DNA from: Streptococcus sanguinis SK49
GTDB lineage: Bacteria > Bacillota > Bacilli > Lactobacillales > Streptococcaceae
Reading direction: 5' to 3'
Assembly: GCF_000212815.1 (NCBI RefSeq)
Contig: NZ_GL890985.1
Coordinates: 1,194,866 to 1,258,865 of the forward strand
DNA length: 64,000 bases
The position numbers were made by a program, and so were the translations under genes. Below the pieces are notes generated by a model. The model did not search any database, had not been told where the DNA came from, and saw nothing but the letters and a program-made list of their open reading frames with translations. This document shows, one piece after another, positions 27,792-39,592 of this stretch (positions are counted from its first letter, which is position 1; each line of letters starts with the position of its first letter).

Positions 27792-28766
27792 TTGAGAAGG
27801 AGTAGCAAGAAAAAACATGATGCTAATTCATTTAGAGCCATAAAAAAAGAACTTTATCAACAACAAAAGATAAAAAGAGAAGAACTTAGCATGATGGCCA
27901 TACAGGAGGAGAAAAAAAGGATTAATTCGGCCTTTATTCTTCTTTGTTTGACCTTGTCATTTGCTTTATTCTTTGGCTTCTATTATTTTTCTCAAAAGAT
28001 TCCTAGAGCCAACCTTAAGTACAAATATAATAAGACAGTGTCGTCAGTTAGTAAAGAAAGCTCTACTACTCAGCAAGATGAAGCTGAGTTAGAAATGGAC
28101 AAAAAACAGAAGGAACTGAAAAAGAAAATTGTTGAGGAAGATGAAAAAAAGTTTGTTTTTAATTGGACATTAGACAATTTTGTAGAACTCAAAATAGCCA
28201 AAGTCGGGGAGTGGGAAAATAATCCGACTTTGGAAGAGGTTATTACGAAATACGGTAAGGGTTCAAATGTGAGTTTTACCGAAAATGGATTGACACTAAC
28301 TTATAAGACAAGAATTGTAGATGTTCCGAGATATGGTTCATCAGGACATCCTCAGGAAATCAGTTTGGGTTTTTATGACCCCGATTCCAATGGAAAAAAG
28401 TACTATTTAATAACTAAAACGGCAGTTTACTTGGATGACATTCATAACCTACCAGCTATCAAAAATGAGTTTGTTTTTAAGTGGAAGCCAGAAGATATGG
28501 ATACATTGACAGTAGGTGATAGTCAATATGGAAAAGGTGGAATGACATATCAGGAGATTGTTGCTCGATTTGGACTGCCTTCAGATAGTAATTTTTCTGG
28601 AAGCGATACAGATTATAGCCCGTTATCGTTGCGGGTGAATTATTTTAATATTCATCGTCCACCTGCTGAACGAAAATTGGATAGGGTGTCTTTGATTTTC
28701 AAGAGGCAGGAGGATGGCAGCTTTCGTCTTGCGGATGCAAGAAGTGAATTCGACAAGAGCTGGTAA
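27792..28766 (+). CDS. Membrane-anchored protein with two repeated domains (second of a pair)
   Basis: A 324-residue paralogue of the preceding protein, starting at TTG 27792 after GAGGAGA. A long basic/coiled N-terminus (residues 1-45), one membrane helix (about 51-71), and a charged coiled linker precede two outer units. These are FNWTLDNFVEL-n-TLEEVITKYGKG and FKWKPEDMDTL-n-TYQEIVARFGLP. It is probably co-transcribed with the first copy (30-nt gap). Function unknown. Confidence 0.7.
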   Translation: MRRSSKKKHDANSFRAIKKELYQQQKIKREELSMMAIQEEKKRINSAFILLCLTLSFALFFGFYYFSQKIPRANLKYKYNKTVSSVSKESSTTQQDEAELEMDKKQKELKKKIVEEDEKKFVFNWTLDNFVELKIAKVGEWENNPTLEEVITKYGKGSNVSFTENGLTLTYKTRIVDVPRYGSSGHPQEISLGFYDPDSNGKKYYLITKTAVYLDDIHNLPAIKNEFVFKWKPEDMDTLTVGDSQYGKGGMTYQEIVARFGLPSDSNFSGSDTDYSPLSLRVNYFNIHRPPAERKLDRVSLIFKRQEDGSFRLADARSEFDKSW

Positions 28767-28812
28767 TGCTTCGATTCATTAGTGATATGAAAATTCTAAT
28801 ATTTTTTATGCC

Positions 28813-28841
28813 TTGACAATCCTCATTTCTAACGATATAAT
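28813..28841 (+). promoter_or_regulatory. pyrK-pyrD promoter
   Basis: TTGACA (28813-28818), 17 nt, TATAAT (28836-28841): a consensus promoter. Confidence 0.9.
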
Positions 28842-28860
28842 GTTTACAATTTAACCTTTA

Positions 28861-28957
28861 ATCAAGTCCAGTGAGGCTGCAAGGTGGGAAAAACGGTATA
28901 AGAGGCAGTTGGCTGCCTTGTTTTTTGCGAAACCTTGCTGTGGCGAGGTTTTTTCTT
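28861..28957 (+). promoter_or_regulatory. PyrR-dependent attenuator upstream of pyrK
   Basis: The PyrR-binding loop AAGTCCAGTGAGGCTG (28864-28879) is followed by alternative pairing sequences and a terminator AACCTTGC-tgtg-GCGAGGTT plus T-run (28931-28955). When UMP is plentiful PyrR binds the nascent RNA and allows termination. The arrangement is the known streptococcal pyr attenuator. Confidence 0.88.
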
Positions 28958-28975
28958 GTAGAAAGTGAGGTTGTC

Positions 28976-30732
<1,757 letters not shown>

Positions 30733-30746
30733 AGTTACATTTTTAC

Positions 30747-30775
30747 TTGACAATCCTGCTGTGAAATTATAGAAT
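30747..30775 (+). promoter_or_regulatory. pyrF-pyrE promoter
   Basis: TTGACA (30747-30752), 17 nt, TAGAAT (30770-30775). Confidence 0.8.
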
Positions 30776-30796
30776 GAACTAAATATAACCTTTAAA

Positions 30797-30885
30797 GAAG
30801 TCCAGAGAGGCTACTAAGGTACATACGTTTGAATGGCAAATACTGCCACATTTTCGTGTAACCTTGCTCTCGGGCAAGGTTTTTC
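30797..30885 (+). promoter_or_regulatory. PyrR-dependent attenuator upstream of pyrF
   Basis: PyrR loop GAAGTCCAGAGAGGCT (30797-30812) and terminator AACCTTGC-tctc-GGCAAGGTT plus T-run (30860-30885), the second copy of the same control element. Confidence 0.88.
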
Positions 30886-30979
30886 TATGGCTTTGAGCCT
30901 AATGCGAAGGTTGGTTTTGAGATATAAATGCCTAATGGACTTTTTTGAAGATAATAATTTAAAAGGAGATTTTCCCCTC

Positions 30980-31672
30980 ATGCGTGAAGAACGGCCTATT
31001 ATCGCCCTCGACTTTCCATCTTTTGATGATGTCAAAGATTTCTTGGAGCATTTTCCAGAAGATGAAAAACTCTATGTCAAAATCGGTATGGAATTCTTCT
31101 ATGCCATCGGTCCAGAAATCGTTCATTATCTGAAAGGTCTTGGACACAGCATTTTCTTGGATCTGAAACTGCACGACATTCCCAATACGGTGCGCTCAGC
31201 CATGTCTGTCTTAGGAACTTTTGGTATCGACATGGTGACGGTCCATGCAGCAGGCGGTGTAGAGATGATGAGCGAAGCCAAGAAGGTCTTGGGAGATAAG
31301 GCTAAGTTGGTTGCGGTGACTCAGCTGACCTCGACCAGCGAGGAAGATATGCGTGATTGCCAAAATATTCAAACTACGGTTCAGGAGTCTGTTGTCAATT
31401 ACGCTCGGAAGGCCAAAGAAGCCGGTTTGGATGGTGTCGTTTGTTCGGCTCAAGAAGTTGAACTGATTAAGGCGGCAACTGCCGATGACTTTATCTGTGT
31501 GACGCCGGGTATTCGGCCGTCTGGATCAGAAATCGGTGACCAAAAGCGGGTCATGACTCCGCAGGAAGCCCATCAAATCGGCAGTGATTATATTGTAGTC
31601 GGCCGTCCGATTATCCAGGCTGAAAATCCTTGGGATGCTTACCATGAGATTAAGAAGCAGTGGAATAGCTAG
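30980..31672 (+). CDS. pyrF: Orotidine 5'-phosphate decarboxylase
   Basis: A 230-residue TIM-barrel enzyme making UMP from OMP. Active-site block [13 protein letters not shown] and phosphate-binding TPGIRP and YIVVGRPI are present. The ATG at 30980 ([14 protein letters not shown]) fits family length and follows AAAAGGAG; a longer in-frame reading would run back into the attenuator. Confidence 0.96.
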   Translation: MREERPIIALDFPSFDDVKDFLEHFPEDEKLYVKIGMEFFYAIGPEIVHYLKGLGHSIFLDLKLHDIPNTVRSAMSVLGTFGIDMVTVHAAGGVEMMSEAKKVLGDKAKLVAVTQLTSTSEEDMRDCQNIQTTVQESVVNYARKAKEAGLDGVVCSAQEVELIKAATADDFICVTPGIRPSGSEIGDQKRVMTPQEAHQIGSDYIVVGRPIIQAENPWDAYHEIKKQWNS

Positions 31673-31751
31673 ACAGTAACACGGGATTCGAATTAAATCG
31701 TTATACGTAATTGACAGCATCAAAAACATTCAAATTTATAAGGAGCAAAAA

Positions 31752-32381
31752 ATGACTTTAGCAAAAGAGATTGCGCGTGATTTATTGAAAATCAAAGCTG
31801 TGTATTTGAAGCCAGAAGAGCCTTTTACGTGGGCGTCGGGCATCAAATCACCTATATATACGGACAACCGTGTGACCTTGGCCTATCCAGAGACTCGGAC
31901 CTTGATCGAGGATGGTTTTGTCGAAAAGATTCGGGCGGAATTTCCAGATGTAGAAGTCATTGCTGGAACTGCGACAGCAGGCATTCCTCATGGAGCCATT
32001 ATCGCGGATAAGATGAACCTGCCATTTGCCTATATCCGCAGCAAACCAAAAGATCACGGAGCGGGCAATCAAATCGAAGGTCGCGTAGCGCCTGGGCAGA
32101 AGATGGTTGTCATTGAGGATTTAATCTCAACTGGCGGTTCGGTCTTGGATGCGATTGCTGCAGCGAAACGAGAAGGTGCGGATGTGATTGGAGCAGCAGC
32201 CATCTTTACCTATGAGCTGCCAAAGGCAGAAAAGAACTTCAATGAAGCGGATGTGAAATTGGTGACTTTGTCAAACTATACGGAACTAATCACTCTGGCT
32301 GAAGCAGAAGGCTATGTCAGTCCTGAGGGCTTGACCTTGCTTGAGAAATTTAAGCATGACCAAGAAAATTGGCATGTCTAG
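31752..32381 (+). CDS. pyrE: Orotate phosphoribosyltransferase
   Basis: A 209-residue enzyme joining orotate to PRPP to give OMP. The PRPP-binding motif is [16 protein letters not shown] and the catalytic loop includes [16 protein letters not shown] good ribosome-binding site (AAGGAGC) precedes it. It is co-transcribed with pyrF and followed by a terminator. Confidence 0.97.
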   Translation: MTLAKEIARDLLKIKAVYLKPEEPFTWASGIKSPIYTDNRVTLAYPETRTLIEDGFVEKIRAEFPDVEVIAGTATAGIPHGAIIADKMNLPFAYIRSKPKDHGAGNQIEGRVAPGQKMVVIEDLISTGGSVLDAIAAAKREGADVIGAAAIFTYELPKAEKNFNEADVKLVTLSNYTELITLAEAEGYVSPEGLTLLEKFKHDQENWHV

Positions 32382-32395
32382 ACCGAATAGAAATA

Positions 32396-32427
32396 AAATG
32401 ATCTGACTCTTATTCAGGTCATTTTTC
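32396..32427 (+). terminator. Terminator of pyrF-pyrE
   Basis: AAAATGATCTGA-n-TTCAGGTCATTTTT hairpin, 15 nt after pyrE. Confidence 0.8.
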
Positions 32428-32480
32428 AGTAAAACGTCCTTGTCTTACCTTTAAAAATGGCTTAAAGTCTAGGCATTTGG

Positions 32481-32486
32481 TATAAT
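32481..32486 (+). promoter_or_regulatory. -10 box placing the transcription start on the ATG at 32493
   Basis: TATAAT with TGG extension, then AGAGCT, then ATG. The spacing predicts a leaderless transcript; no ribosome-binding site is visible. Confidence 0.5.
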
Positions 32487-32492
32487 AGAGCT

Positions 32493-34031
32493 ATGTCTAA
32501 GATTTATCATCTATCCTTTTCAATATTACAGAAAGTTATGCTGATTACGGCTGTTCACTGGTTTCTGATTGCCATCTGGCATGTTGCAGAGCTGAATAGT
32601 ATAGCTATAATTGCCTTTGCTGGCTTGGCTTATCTGGCCTATCGCTATCGGCATTTGCTAGAAAAAGCTTATCATTGGCTGATGAAGCATAAACTTCTTA
32701 TTATGCTAGCCGTCTTTATTTTTCAGCTGATCATGCTCTTTTCAGCAGAGCTTTTGATTAGGCGGGATGCAGCAGTTGTCTTTACAGGAGCTTTCAAAAC
32801 TCTGAAAGAAAGCTCTATTTCCAGCTATCTGACCCGCAACCCTAACAATGTCTCACTCTTTCTCTACGAGCGTTTTTTCTTTAACGTATTTGGGGAATCT
32901 GGTCTATGGGTCATGCAGGCCTTGAATATTGTTTATACTAACGTAACGGCCTTGATTCTCTACAAGGGCTGCCAAAAGTATTTTTCCCAAAAGGCTGCAG
33001 ATGCTGTCTTTAGTCTTTATGTGCTTTTACTGGGCTTTTCTCCTTATTTCTTTTCAATGTATACCGATATTCCGCCCCTTCCTTTCATCAGTTTGCAGAT
33101 TTTCCTAGTTCTGGGATTGCTGAAAGGAGAGGAATCAAGCCGACAGCTGGTTTGGCGTAGTATATTGCTTGGGCTAATGACTAGTCTGGCTTTCTTCTTT
33201 AGACCAACAGTAATGATTCTGCTGATAGCTGTCTTCGGAGTTCTCTTTTTCAAAAAGAACTGGAAGAAGTTCTTTCTGACACTAGTCGTTTTTGCTTGCA
33301 GTTTTGCGATTAGTTACGCCCCGCTGCATTACTGGTCCAAGCATCAGACGGAAGTGCCGATTATGAAGGGAGAGGGACTAGCAAAAGGTCCCCTGCTCTT
33401 TATCAATTTGGGTCTGACCTTCAATGGCCACAATCAGGAAGACATGAAAGAAGGGCTCTTGCAGTATATTGAGCCCGATAAGCAGTATGACTATAACAAT
33501 GGCATGTTTGCCAAGGAATATGTTATCAAGGAAATCAAGCGGCGCTTAAGTGAATATAATCCTTTGACTTTAGCTCATCATCTCTTCCACAAGCAGTCTC
33601 TGACTGTGGCAGAGGGAGATTTGGGCTGGCTCTACCGCAGTGTTGAAAATGAAAAGACGCCTTATATATCGCCTTTTTACCAAGATACGAAGGATAATCC
33701 TTTAACTCAGTTTGTCCGTGACTTCTTCCTGAACACTGACAAGTCAGAATTTGTCTATTTCTCGCTGTCCAAGCAGGTGGTTTGGATTGTCATGGCAGCA
33801 GGACTTGTCTTTGCCCTTTGGGAATATCGCTCCAGTGATGAGCTGAATTTTCTAACCCTAGCTGTTTTTGGCGGCCTGCTCTTTTTGCAGATTTTCGAGG
33901 GAGGAAAGACGAGATACCTGATTCAGTTTTTGCCACAAATTTTGATTCTATCCACCCTAGGATTAGCCCAGTATCCTCAAGCTCTAGGGAAGTTTCGCTT
34001 TTGGACTAGAAAGCAGGAGTATTTAGAATGA
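32493..34031 (+). CDS. Multi-pass membrane protein, GT-C glycosyltransferase-like
   Basis: A 512-residue protein with about ten to twelve membrane helices and a large outer loop near residues 110 and 290-420. The layout resembles GT-C enzymes that use lipid-linked sugars. Features include an early acidic/basic loop (LLIRRDAAVVFTGAF), a membrane-flanked MYTDIPPLPF and a late GGKTRYLIQFLPQ. It is close in look to the XrtG-associated glycosyltransferase-like group (TIGR03766). Acceptor and donor are unknown. It overlaps the next gene by 4 nt (ATGA). Confidence 0.6.
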   Translation: MSKIYHLSFSILQKVMLITAVHWFLIAIWHVAELNSIAIIAFAGLAYLAYRYRHLLEKAYHWLMKHKLLIMLAVFIFQLIMLFSAELLIRRDAAVVFTGAFKTLKESSISSYLTRNPNNVSLFLYERFFFNVFGESGLWVMQALNIVYTNVTALILYKGCQKYFSQKAADAVFSLYVLLLGFSPYFFSMYTDIPPLPFISLQIFLVLGLLKGEESSRQLVWRSILLGLMTSLAFFFRPTVMILLIAVFGVLFFKKNWKKFFLTLVVFACSFAISYAPLHYWSKHQTEVPIMKGEGLAKGPLLFINLGLTFNGHNQEDMKEGLLQYIEPDKQYDYNNGMFAKEYVIKEIKRRLSEYNPLTLAHHLFHKQSLTVAEGDLGWLYRSVENEKTPYISPFYQDTKDNPLTQFVRDFFLNTDKSEFVYFSLSKQVVWIVMAAGLVFALWEYRSSDELNFLTLAVFGGLLFLQIFEGGKTRYLIQFLPQILILSTLGLAQYPQALGKFRFWTRKQEYLE

Positions 34032-34780
34032 AAAGACCTGTTCCTATCTATGAACCGCTTTATACCTTGAAACCTATTGCCGAGAATATCTGGATTGTCG
34101 ACGGTGATTTGATTGAGATGGATGCGGTTCTGACACAGTTGCCCTTTTCCACCCGCATGACTGTCATCAAGTTAGCAAATGGCCAGCTCTTGTGTCATTC
34201 ACCAATCCAACCAAATCAAGCCTTGTTTGACCAGTTGGACGCTTTGGGACCAGTTGCGCATCTTGTTTCACCTAATAAGATTCACTATGCCTATATAGCT
34301 GACTGGAAGAAGCGTTATCCTGAGGCAATTGCTTGGTCTAGCCCAGGAGTGGAAGAGAGAGCAGCCAAGCAGAAAATACCAGTCTCTTTTGATGAAAAGC
34401 TGACAGATGAGGCTCCAGAAGCTTGGGCAGGTCAGATAGATCAGTTGATTTTCAAGGGAAGTACTCATATTGAGGAAGTTGTCTTTTTTCATAAGGACAG
34501 TCAGACCTTGATTTTGACAGATTTGATTGAGAATTTTGAAACAGAGCATTTTCCAAGTCAGATTCGCGGCAAGGCTTATAAATTAGTTCGTGTTGCAGCT
34601 CCGGATGGACAGACGCCTATTGACTACCGTATGACCTTTATCGGTCATCAAAAAGAAGCCAAAGAATGTCTAGAGCAGATGCTGGCTTGGCAACCGGAGA
34701 AAATCATACTAGCTCATGGTCGTTGTTTTCTGGAAAATGGCACAGCAGAACTCAGAAGAGCGCTTAGGTGGATAAGGTAA
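34028..34780 (+). CDS. DUF4336 protein, metallo-beta-lactamase-like fold
   Basis: A 250-residue cytoplasmic protein with the DUF4336 pattern: YEPLYTLKPIAENIWIVDGD at the N-terminus, MTVIKLANGQLLCHSPIQP, LVSPNKIHYAYI and ILTDLIENFE. The order recalls metallo-beta-lactamase proteins but with altered metal ligands. It is coupled to the membrane protein upstream. Function unknown. Confidence 0.75.
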   Translation: MKRPVPIYEPLYTLKPIAENIWIVDGDLIEMDAVLTQLPFSTRMTVIKLANGQLLCHSPIQPNQALFDQLDALGPVAHLVSPNKIHYAYIADWKKRYPEAIAWSSPGVEERAAKQKIPVSFDEKLTDEAPEAWAGQIDQLIFKGSTHIEEVVFFHKDSQTLILTDLIENFETEHFPSQIRGKAYKLVRVAAPDGQTPIDYRMTFIGHQKEAKECLEQMLAWQPEKIILAHGRCFLENGTAELRRALRWIR

Positions 34781-34815
34781 GAGAATTTTATCGTAGGAAA
34801 TGAGAGGAGACATGT

Positions 34816-35469
34816 ATGCAGCATTCAGCTTGGCATGCTTTGATTAAGGAGCAGCTGCCGGAAGGTTATTTTGCAAAAATCAATCATTTTTTAGACGAAG
34901 TGTATGCTTCAGGGACTATTTATCCACCTCGGGAAAAGGTGTTTAATGCGATTCAGACGACAGATTTAGCGGATGTTAAGGTAGTTATTTTAGGGCAGGA
35001 TCCCTACCACGGACCGAGACAGGCACAGGGCTTGAGTTTTTCGGTACCTGATGATATTCCAGCTCCGCCTTCTTTGCAGAATATTCTCAAAGAACTGGCT
35101 GATGATATCGGAGTGAAAGAGTCGCATGATTTGACTTCTTGGGCTCAGCAGGGTGTTCTCTTGCTCAATGCTGGGCTGACAGTGCCTGCTGGTCAGGCCA
35201 ATGCGCATGCCGGTTTAATCTGGGAGCCTTTTACGGATGCTATTATCAAGGTAGTCAATGAAAAGTCTGATCCAGTTGTCTTTATTCTCTGGGGTTCTTA
35301 CGCCCGCAAGAAAAAAGCCTTGATAAGCAATCCTCAACATTTGATAATCGAGTCAGCTCACCCAAGTCCGCTGTCCGCTTATCGTGGTTTCTTTGGTAGC
35401 AAACCCTTTTCACGGACTAATGATTTCTTAGTAGCAAAGGGCTTGGAACCTATCAATTGGTTAGCATAG
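34816..35469 (+). CDS. ung: Uracil-DNA glycosylase
   Basis: A 217-residue family 1 UDG that removes uracil from DNA. The water-activating loop [24 protein letters not shown] and the DNA-intercalation loop [14 protein letters not shown] are intact. AGAGGAG lies before the ATG. Its end lies just before the Nudix gene, giving a small DNA/nucleotide-sanitation pair ahead of pyrC. Confidence 0.97.
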   Translation: MQHSAWHALIKEQLPEGYFAKINHFLDEVYASGTIYPPREKVFNAIQTTDLADVKVVILGQDPYHGPRQAQGLSFSVPDDIPAPPSLQNILKELADDIGVKESHDLTSWAQQGVLLLNAGLTVPAGQANAHAGLIWEPFTDAIIKVVNEKSDPVVFILWGSYARKKKALISNPQHLIIESAHPSPLSAYRGFFGSKPFSRTNDFLVAKGLEPINWLA

Positions 35470-35477
35470 GAGGTAGT

Positions 35478-35942
35478 ATGGTTCAGTTAGCAACGATTTG
35501 TTATATCGATAATGGTCGGGAGTTTCTCATGCTGCACCGCAACAAAAAGCCCAATGATGTTCATGCTGGGAAGTGGATTGGTGTCGGTGGCAAGCTAGAA
35601 CGAGGAGAGACCCCGCAGGAATGCGCTGCACGTGAGATTCTAGAGGAAACAGGTCTAAAGGCCAAGCCTGTTCTTAAAGGCGTTATCACTTTTCCAGAGT
35701 TTACTCCCAACTTGGACTGGTACACCTACGTCTTCAAGGTGACGGAGTTTGAGGGGGAATTGATTGACTGCAACGAAGGGACTTTAGAATGGGTGCCCTA
35801 TGACCAGGTTTTGTCTAAACCAACTTGGGAAGGCGATCATACTTTTGTTGAGTGGCTTCTAGAAGACAAGCCTTTCTTTTCAGCAAAGTTTGTTTATGAC
35901 GGGGATAAGCTGCTGGATACGCAGGTGGACTTTTACGAATAA
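35478..35942 (+). CDS. mutX: Nudix hydrolase, 8-oxo-dGTP diphosphatase-like
   Basis: A 154-residue Nudix enzyme. The box GGKLERGETPQECAAREILE followed by ETG matches the G-x5-E-x7-REUxEExGU signature. In pneumococcus the equivalent neighbour of ung and pyrC is MutX, which removes 8-oxo-dGTP. The ATG at 35478 has AGGAGG upstream; the in-frame codon at 35457 lies inside ung and is not needed. Confidence 0.88.
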   Translation: MVQLATICYIDNGREFLMLHRNKKPNDVHAGKWIGVGGKLERGETPQECAAREILEETGLKAKPVLKGVITFPEFTPNLDWYTYVFKVTEFEGELIDCNEGTLEWVPYDQVLSKPTWEGDHTFVEWLLEDKPFFSAKFVYDGDKLLDTQVDFYE

Positions 35943-35954
35943 GGAGATAAGACG

Positions 35955-37223
35955 ATGCTATTAATCAAAAACGGACGAGTTATGGATCCTAAGACTGGTT
36001 TTGACCAAATTGCCGACCTCTTGGTTGAGGGGAAGAAAATTATTAAAATTGGTCAAGATTTACAGGTGAAAGATGCAAAAGTTATTGATGCCAGTGGTTT
36101 GGTTGTGGCTCCTGGTTTGGTGGATATACATGTGCATTTCCGGGAGCCGGGCCTGACTCATAAGGAAGATATTCATACGGGGGCCTTGGCAGCAGCAGCG
36201 GGTGGCTTTACGACAGTTGTCATGATGGCCAATACCAATCCGACCATCTCTACGGTTGCAACCCTGAAAGAAGTGCTAGAGTCGGCTAGTCGCGAAAATA
36301 TCCATATCAAGTCGGTTGCAACAATCACAGAGAATTTTGATGGGCGGCATCTGACAGATTTCCAAGGTCTCTTGGCAGCTGGTGCAGTAGGTTTTTCTGA
36401 TGACGGTATTCCATTGACCAACGCTGGCATTGTCCGCCAAGCCCTCGTAGAAGCACGTAAAAATGACACCTTTATCAGCTTGCACGAGGAAGATCCCAAT
36501 CTCAACGGCATACTCGGTTTCAATGAGCATATCGCTAAAGAGCATTTTGATATCTGTGGCGCGACAGGTGTGGCAGAATACAGTATGATTGCGCGCGATG
36601 TTATGATCGCTTATGATGCAAAGGCTCATGTACATATCCAGCATTTGTCCAAGGCTGAGAGTGTAAAGGTGGTTGAATTCGCTCAGAAGCTAGGCGCTCA
36701 AGTCACCGCTGAAGCAGCACCTCAGCACTTCTCTAAGACAGAAGCTCTGCTATTGACCAAGGGCAGCAATGCTAAGATGAATCCGCCTCTGCGCTTAGAA
36801 TCGGACCGGCTAGCGGTTATTGAGGGACTTAAGTCTGGTGTCATTTCTGTCATTGCGACGGACCATGCTCCACATCATGCTGAAGAGAAAAATGTGGCCG
36901 ATATCACTAAAGCGCCTTCTGGTATGACTGGGCTTGAGACTTCGCTTTCTCTTGGTCTGACCTACTTGGTAGAGGCTGGTCATCTGAGTTTGATGGAACT
37001 TTTGGAAAAAATGACAACCAATCCAGCTCAATTGTATGGTTTTGATGCTGGTTTCATTGCTCAGGATGGTCCTGCTGATTTGACAATATTTGACCCAGAA
37101 GCCGATAGACTTGTGACTGACCACTTTGCCTCCAAGGCTGCCAATTCGCCTTTCGTTGGTGAAAAGCTTAAAGGCCAAGTAAAGTTTACCATCTGTGATG
37201 GGGAAGTTGTCTTTAAAGGATAA
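35955..37223 (+). CDS. pyrC: Dihydroorotase
   Basis: A 422-residue zinc amidohydrolase forming dihydroorotate from carbamoyl aspartate. Metal ligands are seen in [10 protein letters not shown], the central HxH of HVHIQHLSK and [10 protein letters not shown]. It sits apart from the two PyrR-controlled units and has no PyrR element of its own. AAGGAG precedes the ATG. Confidence 0.96.
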   Translation: MLLIKNGRVMDPKTGFDQIADLLVEGKKIIKIGQDLQVKDAKVIDASGLVVAPGLVDIHVHFREPGLTHKEDIHTGALAAAAGGFTTVVMMANTNPTISTVATLKEVLESASRENIHIKSVATITENFDGRHLTDFQGLLAAGAVGFSDDGIPLTNAGIVRQALVEARKNDTFISLHEEDPNLNGILGFNEHIAKEHFDICGATGVAEYSMIARDVMIAYDAKAHVHIQHLSKAESVKVVEFAQKLGAQVTAEAAPQHFSKTEALLLTKGSNAKMNPPLRLESDRLAVIEGLKSGVISVIATDHAPHHAEEKNVADITKAPSGMTGLETSLSLGLTYLVEAGHLSLMELLEKMTTNPAQLYGFDAGFIAQDGPADLTIFDPEADRLVTDHFASKAANSPFVGEKLKGQVKFTICDGEVVFKG

Positions 37224-37230
37224 TGCAGAT

Positions 37231-37261
37231 TAGACTCTGATGAATTTCAGGGTCTTTTTTA
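37231..37261 (+). terminator. Terminator of ung-mutX-pyrC
   Basis: AGACTCTGA-tgaat-TTCAGGGTCT hairpin then T-run. Confidence 0.8.
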
Positions 37262-37386
37262 ACACAGAAAATTTTCTAGTAATTTTCTGAAAAACCGAAT
37301 GTTTGTTAAAATAGTAGTGGTTTAGTTCCTTTTTGAACCAAAAAGATGTATAATATAACAAAATACTAAAGAGGAGTGTTCGTTAT

Positions 37387-39546
37387 ATGAAGAAGAAATT
37401 TTTCATCTTACCTGTTCTATCGACAGTGCTTTTGGCACCTGCTTTTTTGGCCCATCAAGTCTCTGCAGAAGAGGCTCAGCCTAGTCCAGAGCCAGCAAAG
37501 GCTGAGTTGACCAATCAGCCAGCTGCTGAGACAGCTTCTGAAGTGCAACCAACTGCTCCAGCAGCTTCAGCAGAAGAAAAACCAGCAGCACATAGTCAGA
37601 ATACAGCAGCTCCGGCTGGTCCAGCTGCGACAGAAGCCGCTGCAGCACCAGCCCAGTCTGAAAATCTGCCAGAGGCTACGATTCTCCATACCAACGATGT
37701 GCATGGCCGTATCGTAGAGGAAAAAGGCGTTATCGGTGATGCTAAGCTGGCAACTGTCATCAAGGAAGAGCGCGCTAAAAACCCTAAAGCGCTAGTTGTG
37801 GATGCGGGTGATGCCTTCCAAGGGTTGCCAATTTCCAATAGCTCAAAAGGGGAAGAACGAGCGAAAATCCTCAATGAAATTGGCTACGATGCTATGGCAG
37901 TCGGGAACCATGAGTTTGACTTTGGTCTAGACGAGGCGAAAAAATACAAGGAAATTCTTAAATTCCCACTCCTCAGTTCTAACACCTATGCCAACAATGC
38001 TCGAGTTTTCCAAGCATCTACCATTGTAGACAAGGATCCAGCGGTTGAGGGGGATGAGTTTGTGGTAATCGGTGTGACAACACCTGAAACTGCTACAAAA
38101 ACTCACCCTAAAAACATTCAAGGTGTGACCTTCACTGATCCAATTACAGAAGTTAATCGGGTCATTGACGAAATCGAAGCACGCGCAGTGGCAGAAGGAA
38201 AGAACTACAAAAACTACGTTGTTCTAGCTCACTTGGGTGTTGACACGACCACACCGACTGAGTGGCGCGGTTCAACCTTGGCTGAAGCTCTTTCTAAAAA
38301 TCCTAAGCTCAAAGGCAAGCGCGTAACTGTTATTGACGGCCACTCTCACACAGTAGAGTCTACGACTTATGGTGATAATGTAACTTACAACCAGACCGGT
38401 AGCTACTTACACAATATCGGAAAAGTAACTTTCAAGGCCAATCAACTTCTGGGAAATCCTCAGCAAATTCCTGCTGAAATAGCTAAAAAAGTCACTCCAG
38501 ACCCAGTTGTTGCAGACATGGTCAGCAAGATTAAAGCTAGGTACGACGCTGATAATGCCAAGGTTATCGTAGCAAACAGCCCTGTAGAGCTTAATGGTGA
38601 CCGTGAAAATGTCCGTGTTCGGGAAACCAATCTGGGTAATGTCGTAGCGGATGCTCTCTACGATTATGGTCAAACTGGCTTTGCCAATAAAACAGACTTA
38701 GCTGTTACTAACGGAGGCGGTCTGCGCGAAACTATTGCCAAAGACAAGCCAATCACCAAGGGAGATGTTATCGCCGTATTGCCTTTTGGGAATACTATTT
38801 CTCAAATCAAGGTTACTGGTCAAAATATTGCAGATATGTTTGCCAAATCTCTAGGCTCTATTCTCCAGGAGAAAGATGGTAAACCTGTGCTGGATGAGAA
38901 CGGCCAACCCTTGCTAGAACCAAGCGGTGGTTACCTGCAAATCTCTGGAGCTAAAGTCTACTACGACACGACTCTGCCAGCTAATCAACGTGTCCTCCAC
39001 ATCGAGATTAAGAATAAAGAAACTGGTGTTTATGAGCCTCTTGATCCTAATAAGACCTACTATCTGACGACCAATGACTTCTTGGCTGCTGGTGGTGATG
39101 GCTATACCATGCTGGGTGGCCCTCGCGAGGAAGGACCATCGATGGATGTGGCTTTTGCAGACTATCTTGCAAAAGCTGATTTGACAGCCTATGCAGTTAT
39201 CAATCCAAACTCACGCGCCATCTCTATTTCATCCACTAAGGATTCTGACGGTGATGGCTATACAGATATTGAAGAAATCAAGCAAGGAACGGATCCGGTT
39301 AATGCAGCTTCCTACCCAGCTGGTACCAAAGCAGCTGATCCTGCAAAACAGGCAGCTCCACTGGTTAATACTCCAAAACAAACCAAGCAAGTAGCAGTTC
39401 ATGTTGCCAAGACCTTCACTAAGGACCCTGCAGCTAAAGAACTGCCACAGACAGGCAGCGAATCAGCAGTTGCCTTGAGCCTAGTTGGTATGGTTTTAGG
39501 ATTCTTTGGATTGGCAGGAATCAAGAAAAGTCACAAAGAAGACTAG
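37387..39546 (+). CDS. nt5e: Cell-wall-anchored 5'-nucleotidase
   Basis: A 719-residue surface enzyme hydrolysing extracellular nucleotides to nucleosides, feeding the salvage genes in this window and, in related species, producing immunosuppressive adenosine. Order: signal peptide (1-28), Ala/Pro-rich linker (30-95), metallophosphatase domain (ILHTNDVHGRI, GNHEFDFG, VVLAHLG, GHSHTVEST), 5'-nucleotidase C-terminal domain (NLGNVVADALYDYG, TNGGGLR, NDFLAAGGDGYTM), a calcium-binding-like DSDGDGYTDIEE repeat near 620, and the sorting signal LPQTGSES followed by a hydrophobic stretch and KKSHKED. Sortase A (57122) would attach it. Confidence 0.95.
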   Translation: MKKKFFILPVLSTVLLAPAFLAHQVSAEEAQPSPEPAKAELTNQPAAETASEVQPTAPAASAEEKPAAHSQNTAAPAGPAATEAAAAPAQSENLPEATILHTNDVHGRIVEEKGVIGDAKLATVIKEERAKNPKALVVDAGDAFQGLPISNSSKGEERAKILNEIGYDAMAVGNHEFDFGLDEAKKYKEILKFPLLSSNTYANNARVFQASTIVDKDPAVEGDEFVVIGVTTPETATKTHPKNIQGVTFTDPITEVNRVIDEIEARAVAEGKNYKNYVVLAHLGVDTTTPTEWRGSTLAEALSKNPKLKGKRVTVIDGHSHTVESTTYGDNVTYNQTGSYLHNIGKVTFKANQLLGNPQQIPAEIAKKVTPDPVVADMVSKIKARYDADNAKVIVANSPVELNGDRENVRVRETNLGNVVADALYDYGQTGFANKTDLAVTNGGGLRETIAKDKPITKGDVIAVLPFGNTISQIKVTGQNIADMFAKSLGSILQEKDGKPVLDENGQPLLEPSGGYLQISGAKVYYDTTLPANQRVLHIEIKNKETGVYEPLDPNKTYYLTTNDFLAAGGDGYTMLGGPREEGPSMDVAFADYLAKADLTAYAVINPNSRAISISSTKDSDGDGYTDIEEIKQGTDPVNAASYPAGTKAADPAKQAAPLVNTPKQTKQVAVHVAKTFTKDPAAKELPQTGSESAVALSLVGMVLGFFGLAGIKKSHKED

Positions 39547-39556
39547 TTAGAAGACA

Positions 39557-39592
39557 CAATAAAACGGAAGTTGTTCACTTCCGTTTTATTTC
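39557..39592. terminator. Bidirectional terminator between nt5e and plsY
   Basis: AATAAAACGGAAG-ttgttca-CTTCCGTTTTATT; the plsY stop codon lies inside the stem. Confidence 0.85.
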
